Shown one piece after another: positions 1 to 5,816 of a DNA stretch of 5,816 nt; position 1 is the stretch's first letter, and each line of letters opens with the position of its first letter. The position numbers and the translations under genes were made by a program. Source of the DNA: Actinomycetota bacterium. Its GTDB lineage: Bacteria > Actinomycetota > Acidimicrobiia > Spongiisociales > UBA11373. Below the pieces are notes generated by a model. It was not told the DNA's origin, did not search any database, and saw only the letters and a program-made list of their open reading frames with translations. The stretch is taken from the NCBI GenBank assembly GCA_003486285.1, contig DNGH01000158.1, forward strand, positions 1-5,816. The letters are read 5' to 3'.

Positions 1-38
1 TGATGGAGACCACGGAGCACCATAGGGGTTGCGTCCGT

Positions 39-60
39 CCAGCGCTAGCTCGCGAACTGG
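39..60. other. Imperfect inverted repeat beside the tandem array
   Basis: CCAG-CGC at 39-45 can pair with GCG-(AA)-CTGG at 52-60, giving a 7-bp stem with a two-base bulge and a 6-nt loop. It sits downstream of the minus-strand operon, where a terminator would be expected. No T-run follows on the minus strand, so it is not a canonical intrinsic terminator. It may be chance in such GC-rich DNA. Confidence 0.2.
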
Positions 61-102
61 TGACTGGTGACTGGTGACTGGTGACTGGTGACTGGTGACT
101 GG
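61..102. repeat. Tandem repeat, 6 x 7 bp (TGACTGG)
   Basis: Six perfect head-to-tail copies of TGACTGG fill this stretch. A degenerate copy (GAACTGG) precedes it at 54-60, and a decayed one (GGACTT) follows. The array ends 8 bp before the stop codon of carbamate kinase, so on the minus strand it lies in the 3' trailer of the aminotransferase-kinase operon, where the transcript would read repeated CCAGUCA. The unit length is not a multiple of three and no long frame runs through it, so it does not look coding. Short heptamer arrays of this kind arise by replication slippage and often vary in copy number. No function can be read from the sequence. Confidence 0.95.
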
Positions 103-110
103 GGACTTCC

Positions 111-1070
111 TCAGGGCCTGATCCGGGTCCCGTCGCTTCCCGCCAGCGCACCTTCCAGGGCGTCGACGCTGGTGATGACACCGGTGCGGCCGGTCGCCTT
201 GGCGTAGGAGATGCAGGACTCGATCTTGGGACCCATGGATCCGGGGGGGAACTCACCGCCATCGAGCAACGCCTGGGCCTCGGCTGCCGTGAGATCCAGG
301 AGCGCTTCCTCGTCGGGCGTGCCGAAGTGGCTCGAGACGTGTCCGACCTCGGTGAAGATCACGAAACCCCGGGCGTCGACGAGCCGTGCGACGAGGGATC
401 CGGTGCGGTCCTTGTCGATGACCGCCTCGACACCCACCAGCGCCCCGTCGCGTCGGGTTACGGGGATCCCACCACCGCCGCCCGTGATCACGATCTGCCC
501 GGGCTGGGCCAGAACGCGCACCGCCCCGATCTCGACGATCTCCTCGGGAGGGGGCGAGGGGACGATGCGGCGCATTCCCTTGTTGGGGACGTCGACCATC
601 TTCCACCCCCGTTCGTACTCGAGCGCCATCCCGACGCTCGGGGGATAGAAAGGCCCGACCGGCTTGGAGGGTGCAGACATCGAGGGATGCTCGGCGTCGA
701 CCACCACCTGGGTGACCACGGTGACCACTTCGATGGCGCGTCGCTCAGCGGCGAAGGCATTGCGCAGCGACCTGCCCAGCAGATAGCCGATGCTCCCCTG
801 GGTGTCGGCGACGAGGACGTCGAGTGGCGAGGGGTGCACCTCCTCCGCCCCCGCCTCGTTGCGCAACAGGGCGTTGCCAACCTGCGGCCCGTTGCCGTGC
901 ACCAGCACGATCCCGGTGTCGTCCGGCATCAGCCGAAGCACGGCGTGGGCAAAGGCGACGGCATTGCGCTCGGCGACCGCCGGGTCCCCGGAGTCGGGGA
1001 GCAGGGCGTTGCCGCCAAACGCGACCACCGGGGGACCGCCCCGGTCCTCCCAGAAGGCCGGTGACATCAC
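111..1070 (-). CDS. arcC: Carbamate kinase
   Basis: This cytosolic amino-acid-kinase-fold enzyme interconverts carbamoyl phosphate + ADP with carbamate + ATP. In catabolic pathways (arginine or agmatine deiminase, purine or allantoin breakdown) it runs towards ATP. At 319 residues it is the normal length for the family, and the hallmark motifs are in order: VVAFGGNALL (15-24), LVHGNGPQVG (56-65), QGSIGYLLG (91-99), PSKPVGPFY (134-142), RRIVPSPPP (167-175), ITGGGGGIPV (195-204), GVEAVIDKD (213-221) and PPGSMGPKIE (275-284). The C-terminal end (DGTRIRP) also matches family ends. The start is ambiguous by one codon. GTG at 1070 gives a 4-base overlap with the aminotransferase stop, and the adjacent ATG at 1067 gives a 1-base TGATG overlap. 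Either implies translational coupling. The segment FTEVGHV (239-245) differs from the TGVDYV or TDV seen in relatives, but the fold looks intact. Family assignment is firm; pathway is inferred. Confidence 0.96.
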   Translation of the reverse strand: MMSPAFWEDRGGPPVVAFGGNALLPDSGDPAVAERNAVAFAHAVLRLMPDDTGIVLVHGNGPQVGNALLRNEAGAEEVHPSPLDVLVADTQGSIGYLLGRSLRNAFAAERRAIEVVTVVTQVVVDAEHPSMSAPSKPVGPFYPPSVGMALEYERGWKMVDVPNKGMRRIVPSPPPEEIVEIGAVRVLAQPGQIVITGGGGGIPVTRRDGALVGVEAVIDKDRTGSLVARLVDARGFVIFTEVGHVSSHFGTPDEEALLDLTAAEAQALLDGGEFPPGSMGPKIESCISYAKATGRTGVITSVDALEGALAGSDGTRIRP

Positions 1071-2344
1071 CGCTTCTCGTAGGCGGCGATCGCAGCCTCG
1101 AGGATGTCGATGCCCTGGTCGAGTTCGGCCATGGAAACGCTCAATGGCGGGATGAACCGGATCACGTTGGCGTAGGGGCCGCAGTCCAGGATCAGCAGAC
1201 GATGCTCGCGGGCGTGCTCCGCCAGGAAGGTGTAGGCCTCGGGGTCGGGTTCGTTGCCACCCGGCTTCACCAACTCGATGCCGATCATCAGGCCCAGGCC
1301 GCGGACGTCGCCGATGGTGGGGTGCTTCTTCTGCATCTCACGGAACCGCTTGAAGGCGTGCTCCGAGAGTGCCGGAACCCCCGGCAGCAGTCCGGCGAGG
1401 ACATCGACCGTCGCCGCAGCCGCGGCGCAGGCGACCGGGTTGCCGCCAAAGGTGGTCCCGTGCGATCCGGCCGCCCACTTGGAGAGGATGTCGTCGCGGG
1501 CGGCCACTGCGGACAGCGGCAGGCCGTTGGCGATCGCCTTGCCCAGCACCATGACGTCCGGCTCGAACCCGTAGTGCTCGGAGGCGAACCACTTCCCGGT
1601 GCGGCCGAAGCCGCTCTGCACCTCGTCGTACACGAGCATGATCCCGTGCTCAGAGGTGATCTCGCGCAGGCGCTCGAGGAAGCGCTGCGGTGCCGGGTAG
1701 TAGCCGCCCTCGCCCTGCATCGGCTCGATCAGGAACGCCGCGATCTCGTGCGGGCTGATCTCGTGCTTCAGCTTGAGCTCCAGCTCCTTCAGCGCGTAGT
1801 CCGTCGCCTCGTCCTCCGTCATGCCCCAGCGGTACGGATGGGGGAAGGGGGTGACGAAGGTGGAGGGGAGCAGCGGGTGATAGCCCTCGCGGTACTTGGC
1901 CTTCGAGGTCGTGTAGGTGACCGACCCCATGGTGCGGCCGTGGAACCCGCCGCGGAAGGTGAAGATGCCCTGGCGGCCGGTGACCTTGCGGGCCAGCTTC
2001 ATCGACGCCTCGACACTTTCGGCGCCGGAGTTCATGAAGAAGATCCGGTCGATCGACGGCGGGGTCACCGACAGGATCTTTTCGGCGGCGTTGATCAGCG
2101 AGTCGTAGCGGAAGGCCCCGCCGGCGTGCCACAGCCGGTCCAACTGGTCGCGGGCGGCGGCGACGATCGCCGGGTGGTTGTGGCCGGCGTTGACCACCGA
2201 GATGCCACAGGCGAAGTCGAGGTACTTCTCGCCCTCGACGTCGGTGACCCAGGCACCCTCGGCCGAGACGATCTCGACGTCGGAGTCCCAGGTGATGACC
2301 GGGGCGTAGACCTTTTCGTGGCGCTGGACGAGGCTGTTGCTCAT
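1067..2344 (-). CDS. Class III PLP-dependent aminotransferase (GabT/ornithine-type)
   Basis: This cytosolic pyridoxal-phosphate enzyme moves an amino group, usually a terminal (omega) one, from a donor such as GABA, ornithine, putrescine or beta-alanine to 2-oxoglutarate or pyruvate. The 425 residues match the usual length. Visible elements are the N-terminal FACGISVVNAGHNHP (44-58), the phosphate-binding NSGAES (105-110), FHGRTMGS (134-141), IEPMQGEGG (206-214), YDEVQSGFGRTG (239-250) with the pyridine-nitrogen aspartate D240, and the Schiff-base lysine K269 in LGKAIANG. TTFGGNP (297-303) and R396 in IRFIPP follow, the latter in the place of the carboxylate-binding arginine. E212 matches the glutamate that marks GABA-type enzymes. 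The ATG start is backed by AGGGAG at 2350-2355, 5 bp upstream. The gene overlaps carbamate kinase, which is translated after it. Some close homologues in archaea are amino-acid racemases, so the exact substrate and even the reaction cannot be fixed from the sequence. Confidence 0.93.
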   Translation of the reverse strand: MSNSLVQRHEKVYAPVITWDSDVEIVSAEGAWVTDVEGEKYLDFACGISVVNAGHNHPAIVAAARDQLDRLWHAGGAFRYDSLINAAEKILSVTPPSIDRIFFMNSGAESVEASMKLARKVTGRQGIFTFRGGFHGRTMGSVTYTTSKAKYREGYHPLLPSTFVTPFPHPYRWGMTEDEATDYALKELELKLKHEISPHEIAAFLIEPMQGEGGYYPAPQRFLERLREITSEHGIMLVYDEVQSGFGRTGKWFASEHYGFEPDVMVLGKAIANGLPLSAVAARDDILSKWAAGSHGTTFGGNPVACAAAAATVDVLAGLLPGVPALSEHAFKRFREMQKKHPTIGDVRGLGLMIGIELVKPGGNEPDPEAYTFLAEHAREHRLLILDCGPYANVIRFIPPLSVSMAELDQGIDILEAAIAAYEKR

Positions 2345-2394
2345 AGAGACTCCCTGATGATGCGGACGCGAAAAGTGGGCGCGAGAGCGAACGG

Positions 2395-2405
2395 CCCGTT
2401 ACGGG
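2395..2405. promoter_or_regulatory. Palindrome, possible operator
   Basis: CCCGT-T-ACGGG is a perfect 5-bp inverted repeat around one central base. It lies in the divergent gap, about 50 bp upstream of the aminotransferase start. The loop is too short for an RNA hairpin, so if functional it would be a protein-binding site in DNA. In such GC-rich sequence a match this short can be chance. Confidence 0.25.
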
Positions 2406-2420
2406 GCGGCGAACAACTGG

Positions 2421-2437
2421 CCCCGGGAGGTCCGGGG
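2421..2437. promoter_or_regulatory. Inverted repeat in divergent promoter region
   Basis: CCCCGG and CCGGGG form a perfect 6-bp inverted repeat around the 5-base spacer GAGGT. It lies just upstream of the candidate -10 element at 2452-2457, where a -35 box or regulator site would fall. It could be an operator or fortuitous. No known regulator motif is recognised. Confidence 0.25.
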
Positions 2438-2448
2438 AGTCACCGTCA

Positions 2449-2457
2449 TGGTGTAAT
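2449..2457 (+). promoter_or_regulatory. Candidate extended -10 promoter for yajQ
   Basis: TGG followed by TGTAAT (2452-2457) fits an extended -10 element, TGn plus a hexamer differing from TATAAT at one base. No good -35 hexamer lies 16-18 bp upstream, which extended -10 promoters tolerate. Transcription would begin near 2464, leaving a leader of roughly 50 nt before the yajQ ATG. It is the most AT-rich patch in the gap. No equally good promoter was found for the opposite-strand aminotransferase gene. Confidence 0.4.
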
Positions 2458-2473
2458 GATGCCACGCCGGGGC

Positions 2474-2483
2474 GGGGTACCCC
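2474..2483. promoter_or_regulatory. Perfect 10-bp palindrome in the yajQ leader
   Basis: GGGGTACCCC is fully self-complementary and lies 21 bp before the yajQ ribosome binding site, within an inferred leader. G-runs at 2469-2477 face the six C's at 2480-2485, so several alternative short stems are possible in the mRNA. No riboswitch class is recognised. Confidence 0.2.
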
Positions 2484-2503
2484 CCAACGGCCGGTTTGGC
2501 GAC

Positions 2504-2510
2504 GGAGGAG
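2504..2510 (+). promoter_or_regulatory. Ribosome binding site fixing the yajQ start
   Basis: GGAGGAG lies 6 bases before the ATG at 2517. This places the start at that ATG and not at the in-frame TTG at 2496, which is upstream of the site and would add seven residues not found in the family. Confidence 0.85.
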
Positions 2511-2516
2511 ACGACG

Positions 2517-3002
2517 ATGCCCTCATTCGACGTGGTGTCCCAGGTGGACCTCCAGGAGGTCCGCAATGCCGTGGATCAGGCGGCCCGGGAGGTGGGCACC
2601 CGGTTCGACTTCAAGGACACCGCCACCAAGATCACCCTCGGGGCCGACGATCTCACCGTGGAATCGTCCACCGAGGACCGCCTCAAGGCGGCGAACGAGG
2701 TCCTCAAGGAGAAGCTGGTGCGGCGCAAGGTTTCTCTCAAGTCGGTGTCCTGGGGCAACCTGCAGCCCGTGGGAGGGGGGCGGTACCGCACGGTGCACGC
2801 CCTCAACAAGGGCCTGGACTCCGACTCGGCCCGGCAGATCTCCAAGCACATCCGCGAGTCCGGGTTGAAGGTCCAGGCCCAGATCAACGGCGATCTGGTC
2901 CGGGTCACCGGCAAGAAGCGGGACGACCTCCAGGAAGTCATCGAGTCGCTGCGGGCGCTCGACTTCAGGCTGCCGCTGCAGTACATCAACTATCGGGACT
3001 AA
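2517..3002 (+). CDS. yajQ: YajQ family nucleotide-binding protein (DUF520)
   Basis: YajQ proteins are small cytosolic proteins with two ferredoxin-like halves that bind nucleotides. A Xanthomonas member is an established cyclic di-GMP-binding effector, while others have been reported to bind GTP, ATP or RNA; the role here is unknown. The 161 residues match the usual length of about 160-163. Family marks are the start MPSFDVVSQVD (1-11), RFDFKDT (29-35), LKAANEVLKEKLVRR (56-70), HIRESGLKVQAQI (111-123), GKKRDDLQ (132-139) and the near-invariant C-terminal end PLQYINYRD (153-161). The ATG at 2517 is chosen because it has a strong ribosome binding site and gives the canonical N-terminus. The gene diverges from the aminotransferase and is followed after 80 bp by the DUF47 gene on the same strand, so the two could share a transcript. 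Identification is firm; the ligand is not visible in the sequence. Confidence 0.96.
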   Translation: MPSFDVVSQVDLQEVRNAVDQAAREVGTRFDFKDTATKITLGADDLTVESSTEDRLKAANEVLKEKLVRRKVSLKSVSWGNLQPVGGGRYRTVHALNKGLDSDSARQISKHIRESGLKVQAQINGDLVRVTGKKRDDLQEVIESLRALDFRLPLQYINYRD

Positions 3003-3021
3003 AGCCCCGGCCGGCGCGGTC

Positions 3022-3048
3022 TGGACCCCTTTGTCGGCTGGTTACTGT
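3022..3048 (+). promoter_or_regulatory. Weak candidate promoter before the DUF47 gene
   Basis: TGGACC at 3022-3027 and TACTGT at 3043-3048 are loosely like -35 and -10 boxes with a 15-bp spacer, which is shorter than the optimum. Transcription would start near 3055, giving a leader of about 28 nt. The 80-bp gap after yajQ has no evident terminator, so read-through from yajQ is as likely. Confidence 0.2.
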
Positions 3049-3070
3049 CGCGGTTGGAGCCAGAGCCACC

Positions 3071-3076
3071 AGGAGG
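3071..3076 (+). promoter_or_regulatory. Ribosome binding site fixing the DUF47 start
   Basis: AGGAGG lies 6 bases before GTG at 3083. It selects this GTG as the start although the frame stays open for more than 2 kb upstream. Confidence 0.85.
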
Positions 3077-3082
3077 GCAGCA

Positions 3083-3694
3083 GTGCGCCTGATCCCGCGG
3101 GAGGAGAAGTACTTCGAACTCCTCAACGATCTCGTCGGCAGGATCAGTTCCGGTACCGCCCTGTTCGTGGAGCTGCTCGCCGACTACGAGGGCCGGGCGG
3201 GGTATGCCGAGAAGATCAAGGCGATCGAAAAGGAGTGTGATCGGCTCGTCGCCGACGTCGTCGGCAAGCTCAACAAGAGCTTCATCACCCCGATCGACCG
3301 CGAGGACATCTACGCCCTGACGACCCAGGCCGACGACATCATCGATGCGGTCAACGGCCTGGCGCGGCGCCTCGACATGGTCAACGCCATCCCGTTGCGT
3401 CCCGACGTACCGGAGATCGCCGGAATCCTCGCCGAGTCGATGGCCGAAGTCGCCTCGGCGTTCGGCCATCTCGAGGCGCGCCGTGGCGTCACCGAGCACG
3501 GGCGCAGGGTCCGAGCGCTGGAGAAGCGAGCCGACACCCTGTACGCCGAGGCGATACACCGCCTGTTCACCCAGGAGCCCGATGCCATCGAGGTGATCAA
3601 GTGGGTGTCGATCTATGAGCAGCTCGAGGATGCCATCGATCGCAGCAAGCACCTGGCGCAGACCCTCGAGGGCATCGTCGTCAAGCACAGCTGA
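3083..3694 (+). CDS. DUF47 / PhoU-like phosphate transport accessory protein
   Basis: This is a soluble, all-helical PhoU-related protein of the DUF47 (PhoU_div) family. Relatives are usually encoded next to Pit phosphate transporters and are thought to modulate them. From the GTG at 3083 it is 203 residues, close to the usual 205-215. Family features are an N-terminal REEKYFELLND (6-16), an acidic helix IEKECDRLVADV (48-59), the signature FITPIDREDIYAL (67-79), TQADDIIDAV (81-90), LEKRADTLYAEA (146-157) and the closing helix YEQLEDAIDRSKHLAQTLEG (178-197). The paired acidic clusters resemble the metal-binding ExxxD motifs of PhoU. No signal peptide or membrane segment is seen. The frame is open far upstream, but that extension runs antisense to the aminotransferase and across yajQ and is not coding. 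The Pit transporter gene lies immediately downstream but on the opposite strand, an unusual arrangement for this pair. The regulatory role is inferred from the family. Confidence 0.92.
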   Translation: MRLIPREEKYFELLNDLVGRISSGTALFVELLADYEGRAGYAEKIKAIEKECDRLVADVVGKLNKSFITPIDREDIYALTTQADDIIDAVNGLARRLDMVNAIPLRPDVPEIAGILAESMAEVASAFGHLEARRGVTEHGRRVRALEKRADTLYAEAIHRLFTQEPDAIEVIKWVSIYEQLEDAIDRSKHLAQTLEGIVVKHS

Positions 3695-3704
3695 AGACGA
3701 CGCC

Positions 3705-3715
3705 AGGGCGACGCC

Positions 3716-3717
<2 letters not shown>
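3705..3717. terminator. Short inverted repeat between convergent genes, possible bidirectional terminator
   Basis: AGGGCG-A-CGCCCT is a 6-bp inverted repeat around one base; as RNA it would fold as a 4-bp stem with a 5-nt loop. It occupies the gap between the convergent DUF47 and pit stops and overlaps the pit stop codon. No T-run follows on either strand, so it is at best a weak structure. A GC-only terminator of actinobacterial type is possible but unproven. Confidence 0.25.
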
Positions 3718-4699
<982 letters not shown>

Positions 4700-4701
4700 G
4701 C

Positions 4702-4716
4702 GCTCGGGTTCCGAGC
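4702..4716 (-). promoter_or_regulatory. Stem-loop directly upstream of the pit start codon
   Basis: On the minus strand GCTCGG-AAC-CCGAGC is a perfect 6-bp stem with a 3-nt loop, ending 2 bases before the pit ATG. It occupies the place where a Shine-Dalgarno site would be; the only purine-rich trace is AGG at its outer edge (4716-4718). It lies in the 38-bp gap after the recQ stop. It could limit translation of pit, weakly end recQ transcripts (no T-run follows), or be chance. Confidence 0.5.
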
Positions 4717-4737
4717 CTAGACGCGCCCGATGGCCTC

Positions 4738-5816
4738 TCAGCCTGCGCCGCGCAGCACCTCGAGAAACGCCGCGCCGTAGCGCTCCAGCTTGACCGGACC
4801 GACTCCGGGAACGGCGAGCAGCCCGGAAGGGGTGCGCGGATGGGCTTGGGCCATCGCCAGCAGCGTGGCATCGCTGAACACGACATAGGCGGGTACCCCG
4901 CGCTCGTCGGCGAGGCTGCGCCGCAGTGCGCGCAAAGCCTCGAACAGGGGGTCGTCGCGTCGATGGTCCCGGCTCGAGGCCGGCGCCGCCACCCGCGTCC
5001 CGGCGACGGGGTGGGCGGCGGCCAGCAGGTCGTCGCCGGTGCAGAAGTCGCATGACGTGCGGCAGTCCCCGATCTTCTCGCCGAAGTGGGCGACGACACT
5101 GCGGTGGCGGCATCCGGCCCGTTCGGCCCACTCGAACATGGTGCGGGCCTGGCGGCGATGCCACTCCGCGGTCTCCTCGCCGCCGGTCATTCGCTCGAGG
5201 TTGACCACATCGGCCCAGGAGTAGAAGAGCACGCAGTCGCTCTCCAGGCCATCCCGGCCGGCACGGCCGATCTCCTGGTAGTAGCCCTCGACGGACCGGG
5301 GCATGTCGCGGTGGATCACAAAGCGCACATTCGACTTGTCGATGCCCATCCCGAAGGCGATGGTGGCGCAGATGACCTCGACGTCGTCACGGATGAAGGC
5401 GTCCTGAGTGACCGTCCGTTCGTCCGGGTCGAGACCGGCGTGGTAGGGGAGCGCCCGGATCCCGAGGCCGCGCAGGTACTCGGCCGTGGACTCGGCCGCG
5501 GCGCGCGACAGCGTGTACACGATCCCGCTCTGTCCGCGCCGCGCCTGGCAGAGGCGGCCGATCGACTCCTGGACGCGGATGCGGCGCCCGTCGTGCTCGC
5601 CCTTCTTGAACACGCCGATGTGGAGGTTGGGGCGGAAGAACGACCCGCGGAATCGCACCGCCTCCGTCATCCCCAGCTCCGCTTCGATGTCCCTGGTGAC
5701 CGCGGCCGTGGCCGTGGCGGTGAGAGCCAGCACCGGCACCCCGAAGCGAGGCTTCAGGCCGCGCAGGTTGCGGTAGGCGGGTCGGAAGTCGTGCCCCCAC
5801 TGGCTGATGCAGTGCG
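4738..5816 (-). CDS. recQ: RecQ-family ATP-dependent DNA helicase (5' end outside window)
   Basis: RecQ unwinds DNA 3' to 5' with ATP during recombinational repair and replication-fork processing. The visible 358 residues begin inside the motif II region: a partial codon, then HCISQWGHDFRPAY (1-14), the aromatic-rich loop that follows DEAH. Then come motif III ALTATA (30-35), the second RecA domain with IVYTLSRAAAEST (98-110) and YHAGL (124-128), motif V CATIAFGMGIDKSNVR (149-164) and motif VI YQEIGRAGRDG (179-189). A zinc site follows, with cysteines at 235, 251, 255 and 258, and then an HRDC domain (about 289-355) ending LLAVPGVGPVKLERYG. Only about 30 low-complexity residues separate the zinc site from HRDC, so the winged-helix domain found there in E. 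coli RecQ is missing. By comparison with E. coli, some 150 N-terminal residues, including Walker A, lie beyond the right edge. Frame continuity across the fragment argues for an intact gene. Confidence 0.95.
   Translation of the reverse strand, partial: HCISQWGHDFRPAYRNLRGLKPRFGVPVLALTATATAAVTRDIEAELGMTEAVRFRGSFFRPNLHIGVFKKGEHDGRRIRVQESIGRLCQARRGQSGIVYTLSRAAAESTAEYLRGLGIRALPYHAGLDPDERTVTQDAFIRDDVEVICATIAFGMGIDKSNVRFVIHRDMPRSVEGYYQEIGRAGRDGLESDCVLFYSWADVVNLERMTGGEETAEWHRRQARTMFEWAERAGCRHRSVVAHFGEKIGDCRTSCDFCTGDDLLAAAHPVAGTRVAAPASSRDHRRDDPLFEALRALRRSLADERGVPAYVVFSDATLLAMAQAHPRTPSGLLAVPGVGPVKLERYGAAFLEVLRGAG

Noticed and set aside
1..53. Possible gene ends at the left edge: a minus-strand ATG at 23 (MVLRGLH) or a plus-strand frame closing with TAG at 23-25
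   Set aside because: Only seven codons are visible in either case, there is no clear ribosome site for the ATG, and nothing recognisable is encoded.
61..102. Tandem heptamers as a CRISPR array or iteron origin
   Set aside because: The units are contiguous with no spacers and only 7 bp long, so it is not CRISPR. No replication initiator gene or AT-rich region is nearby, so an iteron origin is unsupported.
2496..2516. Alternative TTG start for yajQ
   Set aside because: The ribosome binding site lies downstream of this TTG, and the seven added residues are not part of the conserved MPSFDVVS start.
3003..3030. GC-rich CCGG repeats just after the yajQ stop as a terminator
   Set aside because: CCGGCCGG is self-complementary, but there is no proper loop and no T-run, so termination cannot be supported.
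824..3082. Very long plus-strand open frame running into the DUF47 gene
   Set aside because: It is antisense to carbamate kinase and the aminotransferase and out of frame with yajQ. Its translation is low-complexity and Arg/Gly/Asp-rich with no recognisable motif. The openness comes from GC-rich codon bias, and the real DUF47 start is set by AGGAGG at 3071-3076.
4700..5164. Upstream 155-residue extension of the pit reading frame
   Set aside because: It overlaps recQ in another frame and is Arg/Pro-rich without membrane or transporter character. The Pit family N-terminus begins at the ATG at 4699.

Overview
The window looks like chromosomal core DNA from a high-GC bacterium, most likely an actinobacterium (Actinomycetota). 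The indications are strong G/C bias at third codon positions, long spurious antisense frames, GTG starts and purine-rich Shine-Dalgarno sites. The phylum call is an inference from composition and gene content; no rRNA or lineage marker is present. Five complete genes and one truncated gene fill nearly everything. I see no transposase, integrase, phage gene, CRISPR array, tRNA or rRNA, and no convincing new multi-gene system.

Layout: (1) Positions 1-110 are non-coding as far as can be seen and contain six perfect copies of a 7-bp unit just past the carbamate kinase stop. (2) Positions 111-2344, minus strand, hold a two-gene operon: a class III (GabT/ornithine-type) PLP aminotransferase whose last codons overlap the start of carbamate kinase. 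This suggests a nitrogen-catabolic module that removes an amino group and captures ATP from carbamoyl phosphate; the substrate is not decided by this window. (3) Positions 2345-2516 form a divergent intergenic region with a candidate extended -10 promoter for the rightward genes and several short palindromes. (4) Positions 2517-3694, plus strand, hold a YajQ-family nucleotide-binding protein and then a DUF47/PhoU-like protein of the kind that partners Pit phosphate transporters. (5) Positions 3716-5816, minus strand, hold a Pit-type low-affinity phosphate transporter preceded by a RecQ helicase whose 5' part lies beyond the right edge.

How they fit together: the DUF47 protein and the Pit transporter are an expected functional pair, but here they converge tail to tail 21 bp apart instead of sharing an operon. 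Pit sits 38 bp downstream of recQ and may be read from the recQ transcript, with a perfect 6-bp stem-loop directly before the pit start codon. The RecQ protein has helicase motifs, a four-cysteine zinc site and an HRDC domain, but only about 30 residues between the last two, so the usual winged-helix domain seems to be absent.
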